A DNA stretch of 64,000 nt from DTU024 sp964518875 (lineage in GTDB: Bacteria > Bacillota > Clostridia > Christensenellales > Aristaeellaceae), in the NCBI GenBank assembly GCA_964518875.1, contig CAZFHI010000002.1:62001-126000 (forward strand), in the 5' to 3' direction. Shown here in pieces: positions 46,453 to 55,275 of the stretch; position 1 is the stretch's first letter; the number at the start of each line of letters is the position of its first letter. The translations under genes and the position numbers were made by a program. The notes below the pieces were generated by a model, which was not told the DNA's origin, did not search any database, and saw only the letters and a program-made list of their open reading frames with translations.

Positions 46453-47076
46453 ATGTTGATAATAGGCGTATGCGGCGCAAGCGGCAGCGGCAAAACGACG
46501 CTTTCAAAAGAGCTTAACGAAGCCTTGAATGCAAGAGGGTGTTCTTCGGTAATTATAAACCAGGACACCTATTATTTTGATTTTCCGGACAAAAGCCTCG
46601 AGGAACGCAGGCAGCTTAACTACGATCACCCAAAGGTGTTTCACCACGACGCCCTTCTTAAAGACATAAAAGATTTATCCAACGGCTTAGCGATAGACAA
46701 AAAGAGATACGATTTCTCATCGTACAAAAGCCTACCTCCGTCTGAAAAGACGGAGCCCGCCGATGTGGCGATAATAGAAGGCATACACGCTTTTTACGAT
46801 AAGAGGCTTTTAGACCTGATGTTCCTTAAGCTTTTCATAAGCGTTGAGCCGGATATTTGCTTGCTCCGCCGCATAAGCAGGGACATTAAAGAGCGTCAGC
46901 GCAGCATAGACAGCATAGCGAACCAGTACATAAGCACCGTAAAACCCATGTACGACAGGTACATTCGCGGCTACGTCGACCGCGCCGACGTAATAGTTTC
47001 CCACGGCGGCAAAAACGCCCGTATAGTTGAAATACTTGCCGGCTACATACAGGGAGCCATTAAGGAAGGAATATAA
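46453..47076 (+). CDS. Uridine kinase-like P-loop kinase
   Basis: A 207-residue P-loop kinase of the uridine kinase / phosphoribulokinase group. Walker A is GVCGASGSGKTTLSK, and the DTYYFDF and YDHPKVFHHDALL segments with EGIHAF are those of uridine kinase. In family members this phosphorylates uridine or cytidine, but related kinases act on other sugars or on small alcohols. The next gene starts at the base after its stop, so the two are tightly coupled; that partner is a degenerate uronate isomerase, which makes a sugar substrate conceivable. Confidence 0.87.
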   Translation: MLIIGVCGASGSGKTTLSKELNEALNARGCSSVIINQDTYYFDFPDKSLEERRQLNYDHPKVFHHDALLKDIKDLSNGLAIDKKRYDFSSYKSLPPSEKTEPADVAIIEGIHAFYDKRLLDLMFLKLFISVEPDICLLRRISRDIKERQRSIDSIANQYISTVKPMYDRYIRGYVDRADVIVSHGGKNARIVEILAGYIQGAIKEGI

Positions 47077-48324
47077 ATGCAGCAGTTTACCGCTTTAAAA
47101 GATACGCCTTATATTGTGGATTTTGCCCGCATGCCTTTGCGGGACATAATACGCAACAGGCAGATAGAGGATCCTCTTGAGATTTTGCTTAAAAGCCGCG
47201 CTTTCAGAAAGATAGCAAGTGCTTCGCTCTCCCCTGCTGAAGGCATTCTTCCTTCTTTTGAAAGAAAGGAGCTTTTAGAGCTTATTTTAAGCAGAATTTC
47301 TCCGCTTAGCCCGCAGGGACAAAGCCTTAACTACTTTTTAGAAAAGGTTTTCAACATAGACAAAAGCTTAAACCGGGAAAATTTCGACCTTAATTACAGC
47401 GCCCTCAGCCTGCAGCTTCGCTCTTCAGCCCACGGCTTAAGCAGCATACTGAACGGGCTTAACATACATTCCATGCATATTATTACAGATATAGCGGAGG
47501 ATATACGCCCATTCAGCCAGCTTAACAGCGACCGCATAATCAAGTTCCCCGCAGTGCCGCAGATAGATTTAAGCGATTACGCCAACATACTTTCGCCGGG
47601 GTTTCCAGGCGCCGTAAAGCGCTTGTCCGCCGTAAGCGGAAACATAGGCGCCATGGCGGATATGCTTTCAGCGATAGACAGCAGGATAGACAGCTTTTAC
47701 GCTTCCGGCGCTAAAAGCATAGCGCTTCGGCTTGACAGCGCCGCCATGCTCTACGAAGACGAGGATAAGGCGGAACGCGCGTATAAAAGCGCTATTGAAA
47801 GCGGCAAGGTAAAGGAAAAGCACGCGGCGCATTACCGCGCCAAATTTATAAACCACGCGGCGGCCGCGTGCGCCAAAAGAAACATGCTGTTTATTTTAAT
47901 TCTTCCAAACAATGACGAGCCCGTTTACGCTTCATTGCAAACGCTTGTAAATAAGCTGCTGGAAAACTCATCGCTTCCCAAAATGATAGCCGTGGCCAAC
48001 AGCTTTAATCAGTTTGAAGCGCTTTGCAGCGTCGCTTCAGGTGCGTACGGTTCAAACGCGCACCCCGCTTTTGCAGTACGCGCAAATTGCAGTGTGGATT
48101 TGCGTTTGCAGCTCAAAACGCTCGCTTTAAACAATATGCTTTCATACGCCCTAAGCCCAATGCCGCTTGGCGCATCGCTTATAGATATATTTTCTCTTCC
48201 CGTGGCAAGGCAAAGCATGATATCTGAAACACGTGAGCTTACGCGCTCAAACGGTTCTTACGCACACGACGCTCTTTTAAAGGATATGTGCTTTAATAAC
48301 CTGTATAATCTTTATTTTAAATAA
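47077..48324 (+). CDS. Degenerate uronate isomerase (UxaC) homologue without catalytic residues
   Basis: A 415-residue protein whose sequence follows UxaC from end to end by eye. PYIVDFARMPLRDII matches the UxaC start (IVDPHNHL..), so the HxH zinc pair is lost. The FNIDKSLNREN stretch, LNIHSMHIITDIAEDI (CTTDDP region), FPAVPQIDL (LPTWRPD region) and LKTLALNNMLSYALSP, where active enzymes have TDSR, are in order. With zinc ligands, DHxL and TDSR all absent it should not isomerise uronates. It could be a regulator or a new enzyme. No uxaA/B-type partners lie nearby. Confidence 0.65.
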   Translation: MQQFTALKDTPYIVDFARMPLRDIIRNRQIEDPLEILLKSRAFRKIASASLSPAEGILPSFERKELLELILSRISPLSPQGQSLNYFLEKVFNIDKSLNRENFDLNYSALSLQLRSSAHGLSSILNGLNIHSMHIITDIAEDIRPFSQLNSDRIIKFPAVPQIDLSDYANILSPGFPGAVKRLSAVSGNIGAMADMLSAIDSRIDSFYASGAKSIALRLDSAAMLYEDEDKAERAYKSAIESGKVKEKHAAHYRAKFINHAAAACAKRNMLFILILPNNDEPVYASLQTLVNKLLENSSLPKMIAVANSFNQFEALCSVASGAYGSNAHPAFAVRANCSVDLRLQLKTLALNNMLSYALSPMPLGASLIDIFSLPVARQSMISETRELTRSNGSYAHDALLKDMCFNNLYNLYFK

Positions 48325-48382
48325 TTGGCAATATAAAATTTTGTTATTTATAAAGATAAATAAACTTCCGCTCGCCGCTATA

Positions 48383-48406
48383 AAAAATACGCGCGCGGGT
48401 ATTTTT
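48383..48406. terminator. Bidirectional terminator between convergent genes
   Basis: A stem of 8 bp made mainly of A/T pairs (AAAAATAC / GTATTTTT) closed by a GC-rich loop, with T-runs on both strands. It separates the uxaC-like gene from the exported cluster. Confidence 0.6.
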
Positions 48407-48408
48407 GC

Positions 48409-48657
48409 TTATATAAATCCAGTAAACACTTCATTAAAGCTTATGCTTATTTCTTTAAGATCCGCCGTTTTGTCCGCGGATGCGTTCAAATTTTGCAAAA
48501 CGACACCAGGCTCTGTAAAACCGTACTCGTGAAGATATTTTACCAGCATATTTTCTTCGGCGCTTCCCGATAAAGCATTCGGCGCTGCCGCACAAAAAAC
48601 AAATGCTAAAACAGCGGCAAAAAGCACTCCTTCTTTAAAAAATTTTATATTTTTCAT
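48409..48657 (-). CDS. Small exported protein, last gene of the exported cluster
   Basis: An 82-residue protein with a signal peptide (about 1-32). The mature part is about 50 residues (LVKYLHEYGFTEPGVV region) and has no family that I recognise. Its ATG overlaps the stop of the SBP-like gene (ATGA), so it is translated with it, which is why I accept such a short gene. It could be a remnant of a longer protein. Confidence 0.6.
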   Translation of the reverse strand: MKNIKFFKEGVLFAAVLAFVFCAAAPNALSGSAEENMLVKYLHEYGFTEPGVVLQNLNASADKTADLKEISISFNEVFTGFI

Positions 48658-50027
48658 TGTTCCTCCAGTTCCACCATGCGGGCCATCCTGTCCAACTGTG
48701 TTACAAATTCCTGCGCGCTCATATTGCCTGCGGCAAAACGGTCTATCATGTTAAGCACATTTTGGCCTGTATCAGTCGCAATGTTAAAAGGCCCCGGCGT
48801 CGGGAAAAACAGATCGTCAGCTACTAAGCGGTAGTCCGCCAGGTCTTCAGGGCTTAAATCATATTCACGCTGCAAGCTGCGTTCCAGCATATCCTCAAAT
48901 TTAACAAGCTGTACTTCTAAATCTTCCCTGTCGCTTAAGCTAATGCTGTCGTCTTTTAATTTTTCCTGTATTTCCGCAATATGCCGTTTAGCAGACTCTA
49001 TTTCGTATTCCTGATTTCCGTTTTTTATGGGCGGGGCGTCTTTATAAAGCAGGCTTCTATTGGGCATAGGTTTATTCCATCTTTCGTCCATGCGCTGTGT
49101 TACAAAGTCTTCCAGCACGGCAACAGCCAATTCCTTATTGCCAGACCTGCTGTAAACCGCCGCCGCATCTAACTTTGCGGGGAACAGCTTGGGCTGGCTG
49201 TCGTTAAGCCTTACGGATATTTTTCTTTTTGATATTCCGTCTTCCCAACGAAGCGTCGCAGCATAATCTTCCACTAAGGCAAAGGGCGCGTTAGGCTCCG
49301 GCTCTGTTTCATAAATCATAGTGCCTACCTCTTTGCAGCGGCTAAGCAGTTCCAAAAATTCTTCATCGTTAAAACGCAGCGGCGCTTTTGCGTATTCGCA
49401 CTGCATTATATGGCTTTCCACCAGCATTTGTGCAAGCCAAACCGTGTAGTTATACGGCCCGTAAAGCGTTTCATCCCATGTGTTTTTTACCTTTATGCTG
49501 TCGTTTGGCTCTTCACTTGCGCGTCTGCACCAGTTTTCAAGAAAATCCAGCAGCTCTGGGAAGCTTTGCGGTACGTCTTCCTGCGTGTAGCCCGCTTCCT
49601 GCCAGCCTTCCTTATCCGCTATTAAAGTTTCGCACTGTATAACTTTAGGCACTGCGTATATTTTACCGTCCCTTATAAGTTCTTTCGCAATGTTTGGGTA
49701 GAGCAAATTAAAAGCTTCCTTTATGGTTTCGCTTTGCGATAAATCCTCACAATAGCCCTTGTCCATTATTTGATGTATATCCATAGTATATGTTCCCATA
49801 CCAAAAATATCAAATTTAAAGCTTCCTGTAAGCAATGCTGACAATATCTCATATGTGTTGCGAAAATCATCTTCCGCGAAATCATTATAAATTATTTCTA
49901 AGTCCGGATGATTTTTTTTAAATTCTTCGGAAGGGCCTTCCATTGAGTACAGCCTTAAAGTATCGGCATTGGCGGCGGATACAAAAAGCGAAGCTATAAG
50001 CATAAAAACTAAAGCATATTTTTTCAT
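48654..50027 (-). CDS. Exported solute-binding-protein-like protein
   Basis: 457 residues with a signal peptide (about 1-21, no lipobox). The body has the family 1 binding-protein layout: ILSALLTGSFKFDIFGMGTY, IYAVPKVIQCETL, LLDFLENW, then a helical K/E-rich insertion (about 325-365), and the tail MIDRFAAGNMSAQEFVTQLD. It lacks the N-terminal propeller of its two larger relatives. No ABC permease or ATPase genes are linked, so transport is doubtful. It may sense or bind extracellular ligands. Confidence 0.75.
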   Translation of the reverse strand: MKKYALVFMLIASLFVSAANADTLRLYSMEGPSEEFKKNHPDLEIIYNDFAEDDFRNTYEILSALLTGSFKFDIFGMGTYTMDIHQIMDKGYCEDLSQSETIKEAFNLLYPNIAKELIRDGKIYAVPKVIQCETLIADKEGWQEAGYTQEDVPQSFPELLDFLENWCRRASEEPNDSIKVKNTWDETLYGPYNYTVWLAQMLVESHIMQCEYAKAPLRFNDEEFLELLSRCKEVGTMIYETEPEPNAPFALVEDYAATLRWEDGISKRKISVRLNDSQPKLFPAKLDAAAVYSRSGNKELAVAVLEDFVTQRMDERWNKPMPNRSLLYKDAPPIKNGNQEYEIESAKRHIAEIQEKLKDDSISLSDREDLEVQLVKFEDMLERSLQREYDLSPEDLADYRLVADDLFFPTPGPFNIATDTGQNVLNMIDRFAAGNMSAQEFVTQLDRMARMVELEEQ

Positions 50028-50114
50028 TTTGTTTCCCCTTTCTTTTTTAAGTATTATGGTCTTTCACTGCTTATATCCATTGTAACACATATTTATTTAT
50101 GAAGATGTAAATTT

Positions 50115-52223
50115 TTACTGGTCCTCCAGCCGCCTTAATTTTTCCCTGTTATCCAAAGCCCTTATGAAGCCATCCATATCTAACTGGCCTTCGGTGTACC
50201 GCTTTAACAGTGTTTTAAGTTCACCGGAATTCTCGTATGAGCTTTCCGTAATTACATCGTTGCTGAAATACAAATCCAATTTAGGCACAACTTCATTTTG
50301 GTAGTAAGCTATATCCTCTTTAGTATATTCATATCTGGAATTTTTATTATAATTTTCTATTATTGCTTTCATATCGTCTATCTTGCTTTGTATTTCTCTT
50401 TTTTCTATTTCATTGTCGTTTTCATTATAAGAATCTTCATAAAGCTTAAGTTTTTCTTCTAATTTCTCAAGCCCCGGCTTATAATCCGCCCGTTCAAGCG
50501 GCTCATATTCGCCGTCAAAAAGCATCATCTTTTTTAGTTCTGCAAGCTTTGTCATTATAAATTTAATGTATTCAACGGCTAATTCCGGCTCCTTGGTGCG
50601 CGGGTCAACAGCTAAGCACCATACTCTGCCGCCATAAACAGGGCGTTCGTCTTCTGATATAGGGAACGTTAGCATAGATTTAATTCTGTAATTGTCATAA
50701 TATTGTACTATTGGAAGATGTTTTGGCTGTCCGTCAAAAAATTGGTAAATAGCCGGGTGCGCCAAACGCGTTTTTTCCAAAAGCCGTCTGAAAAGGGGCG
50801 TATCAAACGTTAAATCTTCGCCCTTTCTTCTATAATATGACGAGTAGCTTGCTAATACGTGTATCAAAAGCGAGTATTCGTTGCTTTTATATATATCGTT
50901 TGCTAAAATAACAGGTTCGCCGTCTTCGATATCCTTATGCTCCTCCTGCCACTCTATAAGCAAATCCAAAAGCCCTTCCATAGTCTTGGGGAATTCTTCC
51001 TTTGCAAAACCCGCCTTTTTAAGAAGATCTTCATTTATTTCAAAGTTTATTCCAGAATCGCTTAAATCTATATTATAAGGCACCATAAGCAGTTTGCCGT
51101 CGACGAAGGCAAAATCTCTTATAGGCTTGTACATTTTATTTACAAGCTCAACAAGTTCTTCATCTTTGCTAAGGTCCATAAAATAGCCTTTTTCTATAAG
51201 TTTTTCAACCATTGGCATAATATTGCTTATTTCGCCCACATCCTGATAGGTTAAGCCGCCTATTATGGCTACGGCTTCGTCCACTTCATCCGATACAGGC
51301 TTCGCTTCCTGTATTTTTACATTCGGGTGCAGCTTCATAAATTCCATGTTCCAGTCTTTATTACCCGCAGATTTTCCTAACGTCAATATTTTTTCTTCTG
51401 ATTTTTCAACAGAAAAATTTATCTCAGCAAGACCTTCTCTGTTTAAAATGCAGTATTCGCCGTTTAATAATGCGCCATACGGAAAATACGTACCTGCATA
51501 CGGCGTAAATATTCTATGGTTTTCTTTAAAGTTTTCAAAGCACACCGCTTCCGAATTTTCCACATCCGCTGCGTAAAGCATATCTTTCGCACTGTCCCAC
51601 GCAAATGAAGACCAAACGCCTTTAAGCTTAATAGCTTCCTCCGCCTGTTCGTTCTGCCAGTCCACCGTGTATAAAAGCCTGTCGCCGCCGCGTTCGCATA
51701 CAGCTACGCCTTTTAATTCGCCGCCGGGCATATAAGCTATAAGGCCTTCAAGCTCTATTGCAGCAGAGGTTTTGTCTTTAATATTGCAGCTGCAAAGCAG
51801 CGTATCGTTATTGCTTGAAAAACTTAAAATAAAATAAAGCGTATCTTCCGCACGGCAAACGCTTTGCGCATACCAATCGGAAGCCCCGTTTGCTATTTCG
51901 CTTTCTATGTTTAATGTTTCCCCGGGTTTAGTTTCAGGGTAAAGCTCTATTATCTGCTCTTTAGCCTTATCCAATACATACAGTTCCCCGTTATAAACAT
52001 AGGGAAACTGCGTTTCTCTTTCTATATTGGCAACGGGATCGCCCTTTGGTTTCCCGTCTTCCCCGCAGATAAACACATTATCTTTGTCATTTAACAAGAA
52101 AGCATTTTTTTCATCATAGCAAACACCGTAATAATAATCAGTTTCCCCACTTGCTCCTGCAAAAGGGATCAACCCGAAAAGCATAATAAATGCTAACATA
52201 AACGCCGATATATTTTTTTTCAT
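50115..52223 (-). CDS. Exported protein: N-terminal beta-propeller-like domain fused to a solute-binding-protein domain
   Basis: 702 residues with a signal peptide (about 1-25). Residues 27-290 have repeated short strands with Tyr/Asp/Gly turns (FLLNDKDNVFICGEDG, LYFILSFSSNNDTLLCS, LYAADVENSEAVCFEN) as in beta-propellers. Residues 295-590 follow a family 1 binding protein (EFMKLHPNVKI, GGLTYQDVGEISN, FPKTMEGLLDLLIEWQ). A coiled-coil segment (about 590-640) and a helical tail (YTEGQLDMDGFIRALDN) end it. It is similar along its whole length to the 707-residue protein upstream, so the two are paralogues. No transporter genes are nearby. Confidence 0.75.
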   Translation of the reverse strand: MKKNISAFMLAFIMLFGLIPFAGASGETDYYYGVCYDEKNAFLLNDKDNVFICGEDGKPKGDPVANIERETQFPYVYNGELYVLDKAKEQIIELYPETKPGETLNIESEIANGASDWYAQSVCRAEDTLYFILSFSSNNDTLLCSCNIKDKTSAAIELEGLIAYMPGGELKGVAVCERGGDRLLYTVDWQNEQAEEAIKLKGVWSSFAWDSAKDMLYAADVENSEAVCFENFKENHRIFTPYAGTYFPYGALLNGEYCILNREGLAEINFSVEKSEEKILTLGKSAGNKDWNMEFMKLHPNVKIQEAKPVSDEVDEAVAIIGGLTYQDVGEISNIMPMVEKLIEKGYFMDLSKDEELVELVNKMYKPIRDFAFVDGKLLMVPYNIDLSDSGINFEINEDLLKKAGFAKEEFPKTMEGLLDLLIEWQEEHKDIEDGEPVILANDIYKSNEYSLLIHVLASYSSYYRRKGEDLTFDTPLFRRLLEKTRLAHPAIYQFFDGQPKHLPIVQYYDNYRIKSMLTFPISEDERPVYGGRVWCLAVDPRTKEPELAVEYIKFIMTKLAELKKMMLFDGEYEPLERADYKPGLEKLEEKLKLYEDSYNENDNEIEKREIQSKIDDMKAIIENYNKNSRYEYTKEDIAYYQNEVVPKLDLYFSNDVITESSYENSGELKTLLKRYTEGQLDMDGFIRALDNREKLRRLEDQ

Positions 52224-52242
52224 TTTTATTTTCTCCCACTTA

Positions 52243-53157
52243 TTATTGGGGCAGCTGCACCGTCATAAGATGATAAGGCTTCTCTGATGACATAATATAA
52301 GCGGCATAGCTTCTATCCGGCAGCACAAAGCCCCTTTGATCTGTCATTTCTTTGGGCAAGCCTGAAAGCACAAGGCTTGATACACCGTCCCAGGTGTAAC
52401 GATAGAAGTTTCCTTCTTCAGAGTAAGCATAATAAAGGCAATCGTACTTATTATCGTAGGCGATGCCCCACGCGCCGTCCGGCAGAGCGCCCAGGTCTGT
52501 AATTTCCCCGCTCTGCCAGTTTATTTTGCGCACATAGAAAAACTTTTCTTCTGTACTGCTTTCATCCGAATAGTAATATATGCTGTTGTGTTCGTCTATC
52601 ATAGAAAAACCAAACAGTCCGGCCGTTACAGCCTGATGCTTAAAATCCCCCGTGTCAGCATTATAGTAGCACAGCCAGCGCATTGTTTCCGCGTTGTCAT
52701 CTACCAAAAAGTTAAATATATTGCCTTTTGAATGGTTAAGAAGAAAAGCCACCGGTTTTGCCGTATAGTATTTGGTTTTTTTTTCAGGGAAAATATCTTC
52801 AGAAAGAAGCTTCACATCGTCTGGCGCGTTTGGGTAATCCGCCTTATCCACCAGCTTTAAGCTGCGTTCTTCAGAGGGCAGTATATATAATCTATCGTTA
52901 ATAAAAAACGGCAGGCAGCATTCTTTAAGCTTTCCTTTATAAAGTATTTTAAAACCGCCTGCTTCATTTTTATCAAACAAAGAAAGACTGCTCATGGATG
53001 ATACGGGCCCAGGCGTTACAAAATATAGTTTCCCATCCGCGAAACATATGTTGCTTTCTATTCCGCCCGGCAGAGGGTAAGTTTCAGCAAACGCCGTACA
53101 AATAAGCAGCATAAAAAACACTGCAAGCAATTTCGCTGTTTTATGTTTGTTTATCAT
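52243..53157 (-). CDS. Exported beta-propeller-like protein
   Basis: 304 residues with a signal peptide (about 1-26) and then repeated blades of the type KLYFVTPG, RLYILPSEERSLKLVDK, YYYSDESSTEEKFFYVRK and CLYYAYSEEGNFYRYTWDGV. It has no binding-protein domain. It looks like a stand-alone version of the N-terminal domain of the flanking larger proteins. Start and stop positions place it just ahead of the 702-residue protein (20-base gap). Confidence 0.72.
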   Translation of the reverse strand: MINKHKTAKLLAVFFMLLICTAFAETYPLPGGIESNICFADGKLYFVTPGPVSSMSSLSLFDKNEAGGFKILYKGKLKECCLPFFINDRLYILPSEERSLKLVDKADYPNAPDDVKLLSEDIFPEKKTKYYTAKPVAFLLNHSKGNIFNFLVDDNAETMRWLCYYNADTGDFKHQAVTAGLFGFSMIDEHNSIYYYSDESSTEEKFFYVRKINWQSGEITDLGALPDGAWGIAYDNKYDCLYYAYSEEGNFYRYTWDGVSSLVLSGLPKEMTDQRGFVLPDRSYAAYIMSSEKPYHLMTVQLPQ

Positions 53158-53174
53158 ATTTACCTCCTTTATAA

Positions 53175-55274
53175 TTATTGTTCTTCCAGCCTTTTAAGCT
53201 TTTGACGCCTTTCTATAACAGAAATAAAACCTTCATCATCAAGGCCGCCTGCCACGTAGCGTTTTAATATATTCCAAGTTTCTTTGTTGTCGTAAGAATA
53301 TTCGTTGGTCATATCGGAAAACGCTATTTCCAAATTGGGGATTATCTCTTTTTGATAAAAAGCTATTTGCTCATCGGTTATTGCAAATTTATCGCTATCG
53401 CTTGGATTGTTTATTTTTTCATTTATTTGTTCAAGCTTTTGCTGCAAGTCTCTTTTTTCAAATTCATTATCGCTGTTTTCCAGGGCTTCTTCAATTAAAG
53501 TTTTCTTATCCTCCAGAGATGCCAGCAATTCCCCGTAGCTTTCTCTTTCAATCGCCTTATATTCCCCGTCAAACAGAAGTATTTTCATTATATCCGGCAA
53601 ATTTTTAATGCGGTATGCTATATATTTTGCAGCAGCTTCCGCTTGCTCTGTACGCGGGTCTATTATATAGCCTGAAATTTCGCCTGAATATTTATAATTT
53701 TCATTTTCACTTAAAGGCAGTGAGAAGCTGCTTACATCAGGGATATAATAATCTATATAATAAAACATAGCTTTAGGGAAGTATGTTTCGGAGCTTACGG
53801 CTACAAGCTTTTTTACTTCACGCACTTTATTTAAAAGCTCTCTAAATTCCGGAGTATCAAAGCTTAATGTCTGGCCCGTTCTTCTGTAATGCGTGGAATA
53901 CGTTTGCATAACAGAAGATAATATTGCCATATAGGTGTTGTCTGTTTCATTATCAGTTGTGCTTCCTTCATAAAGTAACGGTACAAGCTCTGCATCTTCC
54001 TTATCGTGCTCACTATACCATTTTATTGTAAAATCGAAATATTCCTCCAGTGTTTTAGGCAGATCCTCCGGCGTAAGGCCCGCCTCTTCTAAATTCTGAA
54101 AGTTTATAGCATATAAGTCTTTCACAAACGCATTGTATGGTATTAAAAGAAGCTTATTTCCCCTGAAAGAGAATTTTTTAAACGGATCGTAAAGCTTTTG
54201 AGCCAAAGCATTAAGCTCTTCTGAAAAGCTCATATCCATACAATATCCCTTTTCCATAAGCGCATTTGCAGAATATGTACTGTTGCTAATTTTGGCGACG
54301 TCATAGCGTATGCTCCCCGTTAAAAGCGCTGTTGCAAAGTCCAAGCCTTCATAAGAATCATATCCTAAGGATTTTATTTCAATATCTGGGTTTTCCTTCA
54401 TAAACTGCAAATCTATGGCATCAAAAGCGCAGCCTAATACTGTTATTGTCTTTTTGTCCGCAAGTCCAGCATCAAAATCCTGGCCGTACACATCAAAGCT
54501 GCTCGCAACAGTGTACTTCCCATTAACTATAGCGGCAGCAATTATATTTTTTGAATAAGGGCTTTCCGCGCGTTTATCCTCCTTTTTGTCTTTAAAGCGT
54601 ACAAACGCGTTTTGATTCGAAGCATAAATATATTCGCCGTCTGCACAAAAGCCCGTCCATTTGCCTTTTAAAGTTAAATATTCTTCAAAGCTGCCGTCAT
54701 CCCAGTCCACGCTATATAAAACAGTTTTGTCTTCATTTGTACAAACTGCTTTAACTGTATCATCGTTTGAAACAAAAAATGAGGACAAATCCGGAATTTC
54801 TAAATAAGAAATGTTTTTATCTTTAACAGAATACCTGCAAAACCTTTTTTCGCCAAAATCTTCAAACATAAAGTACAAATTCCTTTGGTGCATAGTAAGC
54901 CGGCTTAAATACCAGGAATCGCCGCCTTTGGCAACAGAATTTTTTATATCTATTTTATATAGCTCTATGCCTGGATTTTTCGGATATATCTGTTTGACCG
55001 TCTCAGTATCCTTCTGCAATGCAAAAAGAGAATCTCCCGATACATATACAAATTCTTTCTCCATATCAACAATTGCAACAGGTTCTTCCAAAGGTTCGTT
55101 TTTTTCGTTTAAAACGTAAATTTCTCCTTCTGAATTCAGCATATAAATTTTGCTTTCGCCTGCAAACATATCTATATAAGTGCTTTTAGTAGAAACGCCA
55201 CCCGCAAAAGCATTAAAAAACGTTCCTAAAGCAAGCATAAGCCCCAGTAAAAAAACAAAAATTTTTTTAACCAT
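53175..55274 (-). CDS. Exported protein: N-terminal beta-propeller-like domain fused to a solute-binding-protein domain (paralogue)
   Basis: About 699 residues from ATG 55274, preferred over the in-frame start 24 bases upstream because GAGGG sits 7 bases before it. Signal peptide about 1-20. Blades such as KIYMLNSEGEIYVLNEK and SLFALQKDTETVKQIY fill the N-terminal 280 residues. The second half has FMKENPDIEIKSLG, TALLTGSIRYDVAKIS, LPKTLEEYFDFTIKWY and IIDPRTEQAEAAAKYIAY. The coiled-coil segment and tail match the 702-residue paralogue. The gene begins 2 bases past the previous stop. Confidence 0.75.
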   Translation of the reverse strand: MVKKIFVFLLGLMLALGTFFNAFAGGVSTKSTYIDMFAGESKIYMLNSEGEIYVLNEKNEPLEEPVAIVDMEKEFVYVSGDSLFALQKDTETVKQIYPKNPGIELYKIDIKNSVAKGGDSWYLSRLTMHQRNLYFMFEDFGEKRFCRYSVKDKNISYLEIPDLSSFFVSNDDTVKAVCTNEDKTVLYSVDWDDGSFEEYLTLKGKWTGFCADGEYIYASNQNAFVRFKDKKEDKRAESPYSKNIIAAAIVNGKYTVASSFDVYGQDFDAGLADKKTITVLGCAFDAIDLQFMKENPDIEIKSLGYDSYEGLDFATALLTGSIRYDVAKISNSTYSANALMEKGYCMDMSFSEELNALAQKLYDPFKKFSFRGNKLLLIPYNAFVKDLYAINFQNLEEAGLTPEDLPKTLEEYFDFTIKWYSEHDKEDAELVPLLYEGSTTDNETDNTYMAILSSVMQTYSTHYRRTGQTLSFDTPEFRELLNKVREVKKLVAVSSETYFPKAMFYYIDYYIPDVSSFSLPLSENENYKYSGEISGYIIDPRTEQAEAAAKYIAYRIKNLPDIMKILLFDGEYKAIERESYGELLASLEDKKTLIEEALENSDNEFEKRDLQQKLEQINEKINNPSDSDKFAITDEQIAFYQKEIIPNLEIAFSDMTNEYSYDNKETWNILKRYVAGGLDDEGFISVIERRQKLKRLEEQ

Positions 55275-55275
55275 T

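Noticed and set aside
48325..48408. A possible small RNA in the convergent gap
   Set aside because: Only one AT-rich stem is seen, and it fits a shared terminator.
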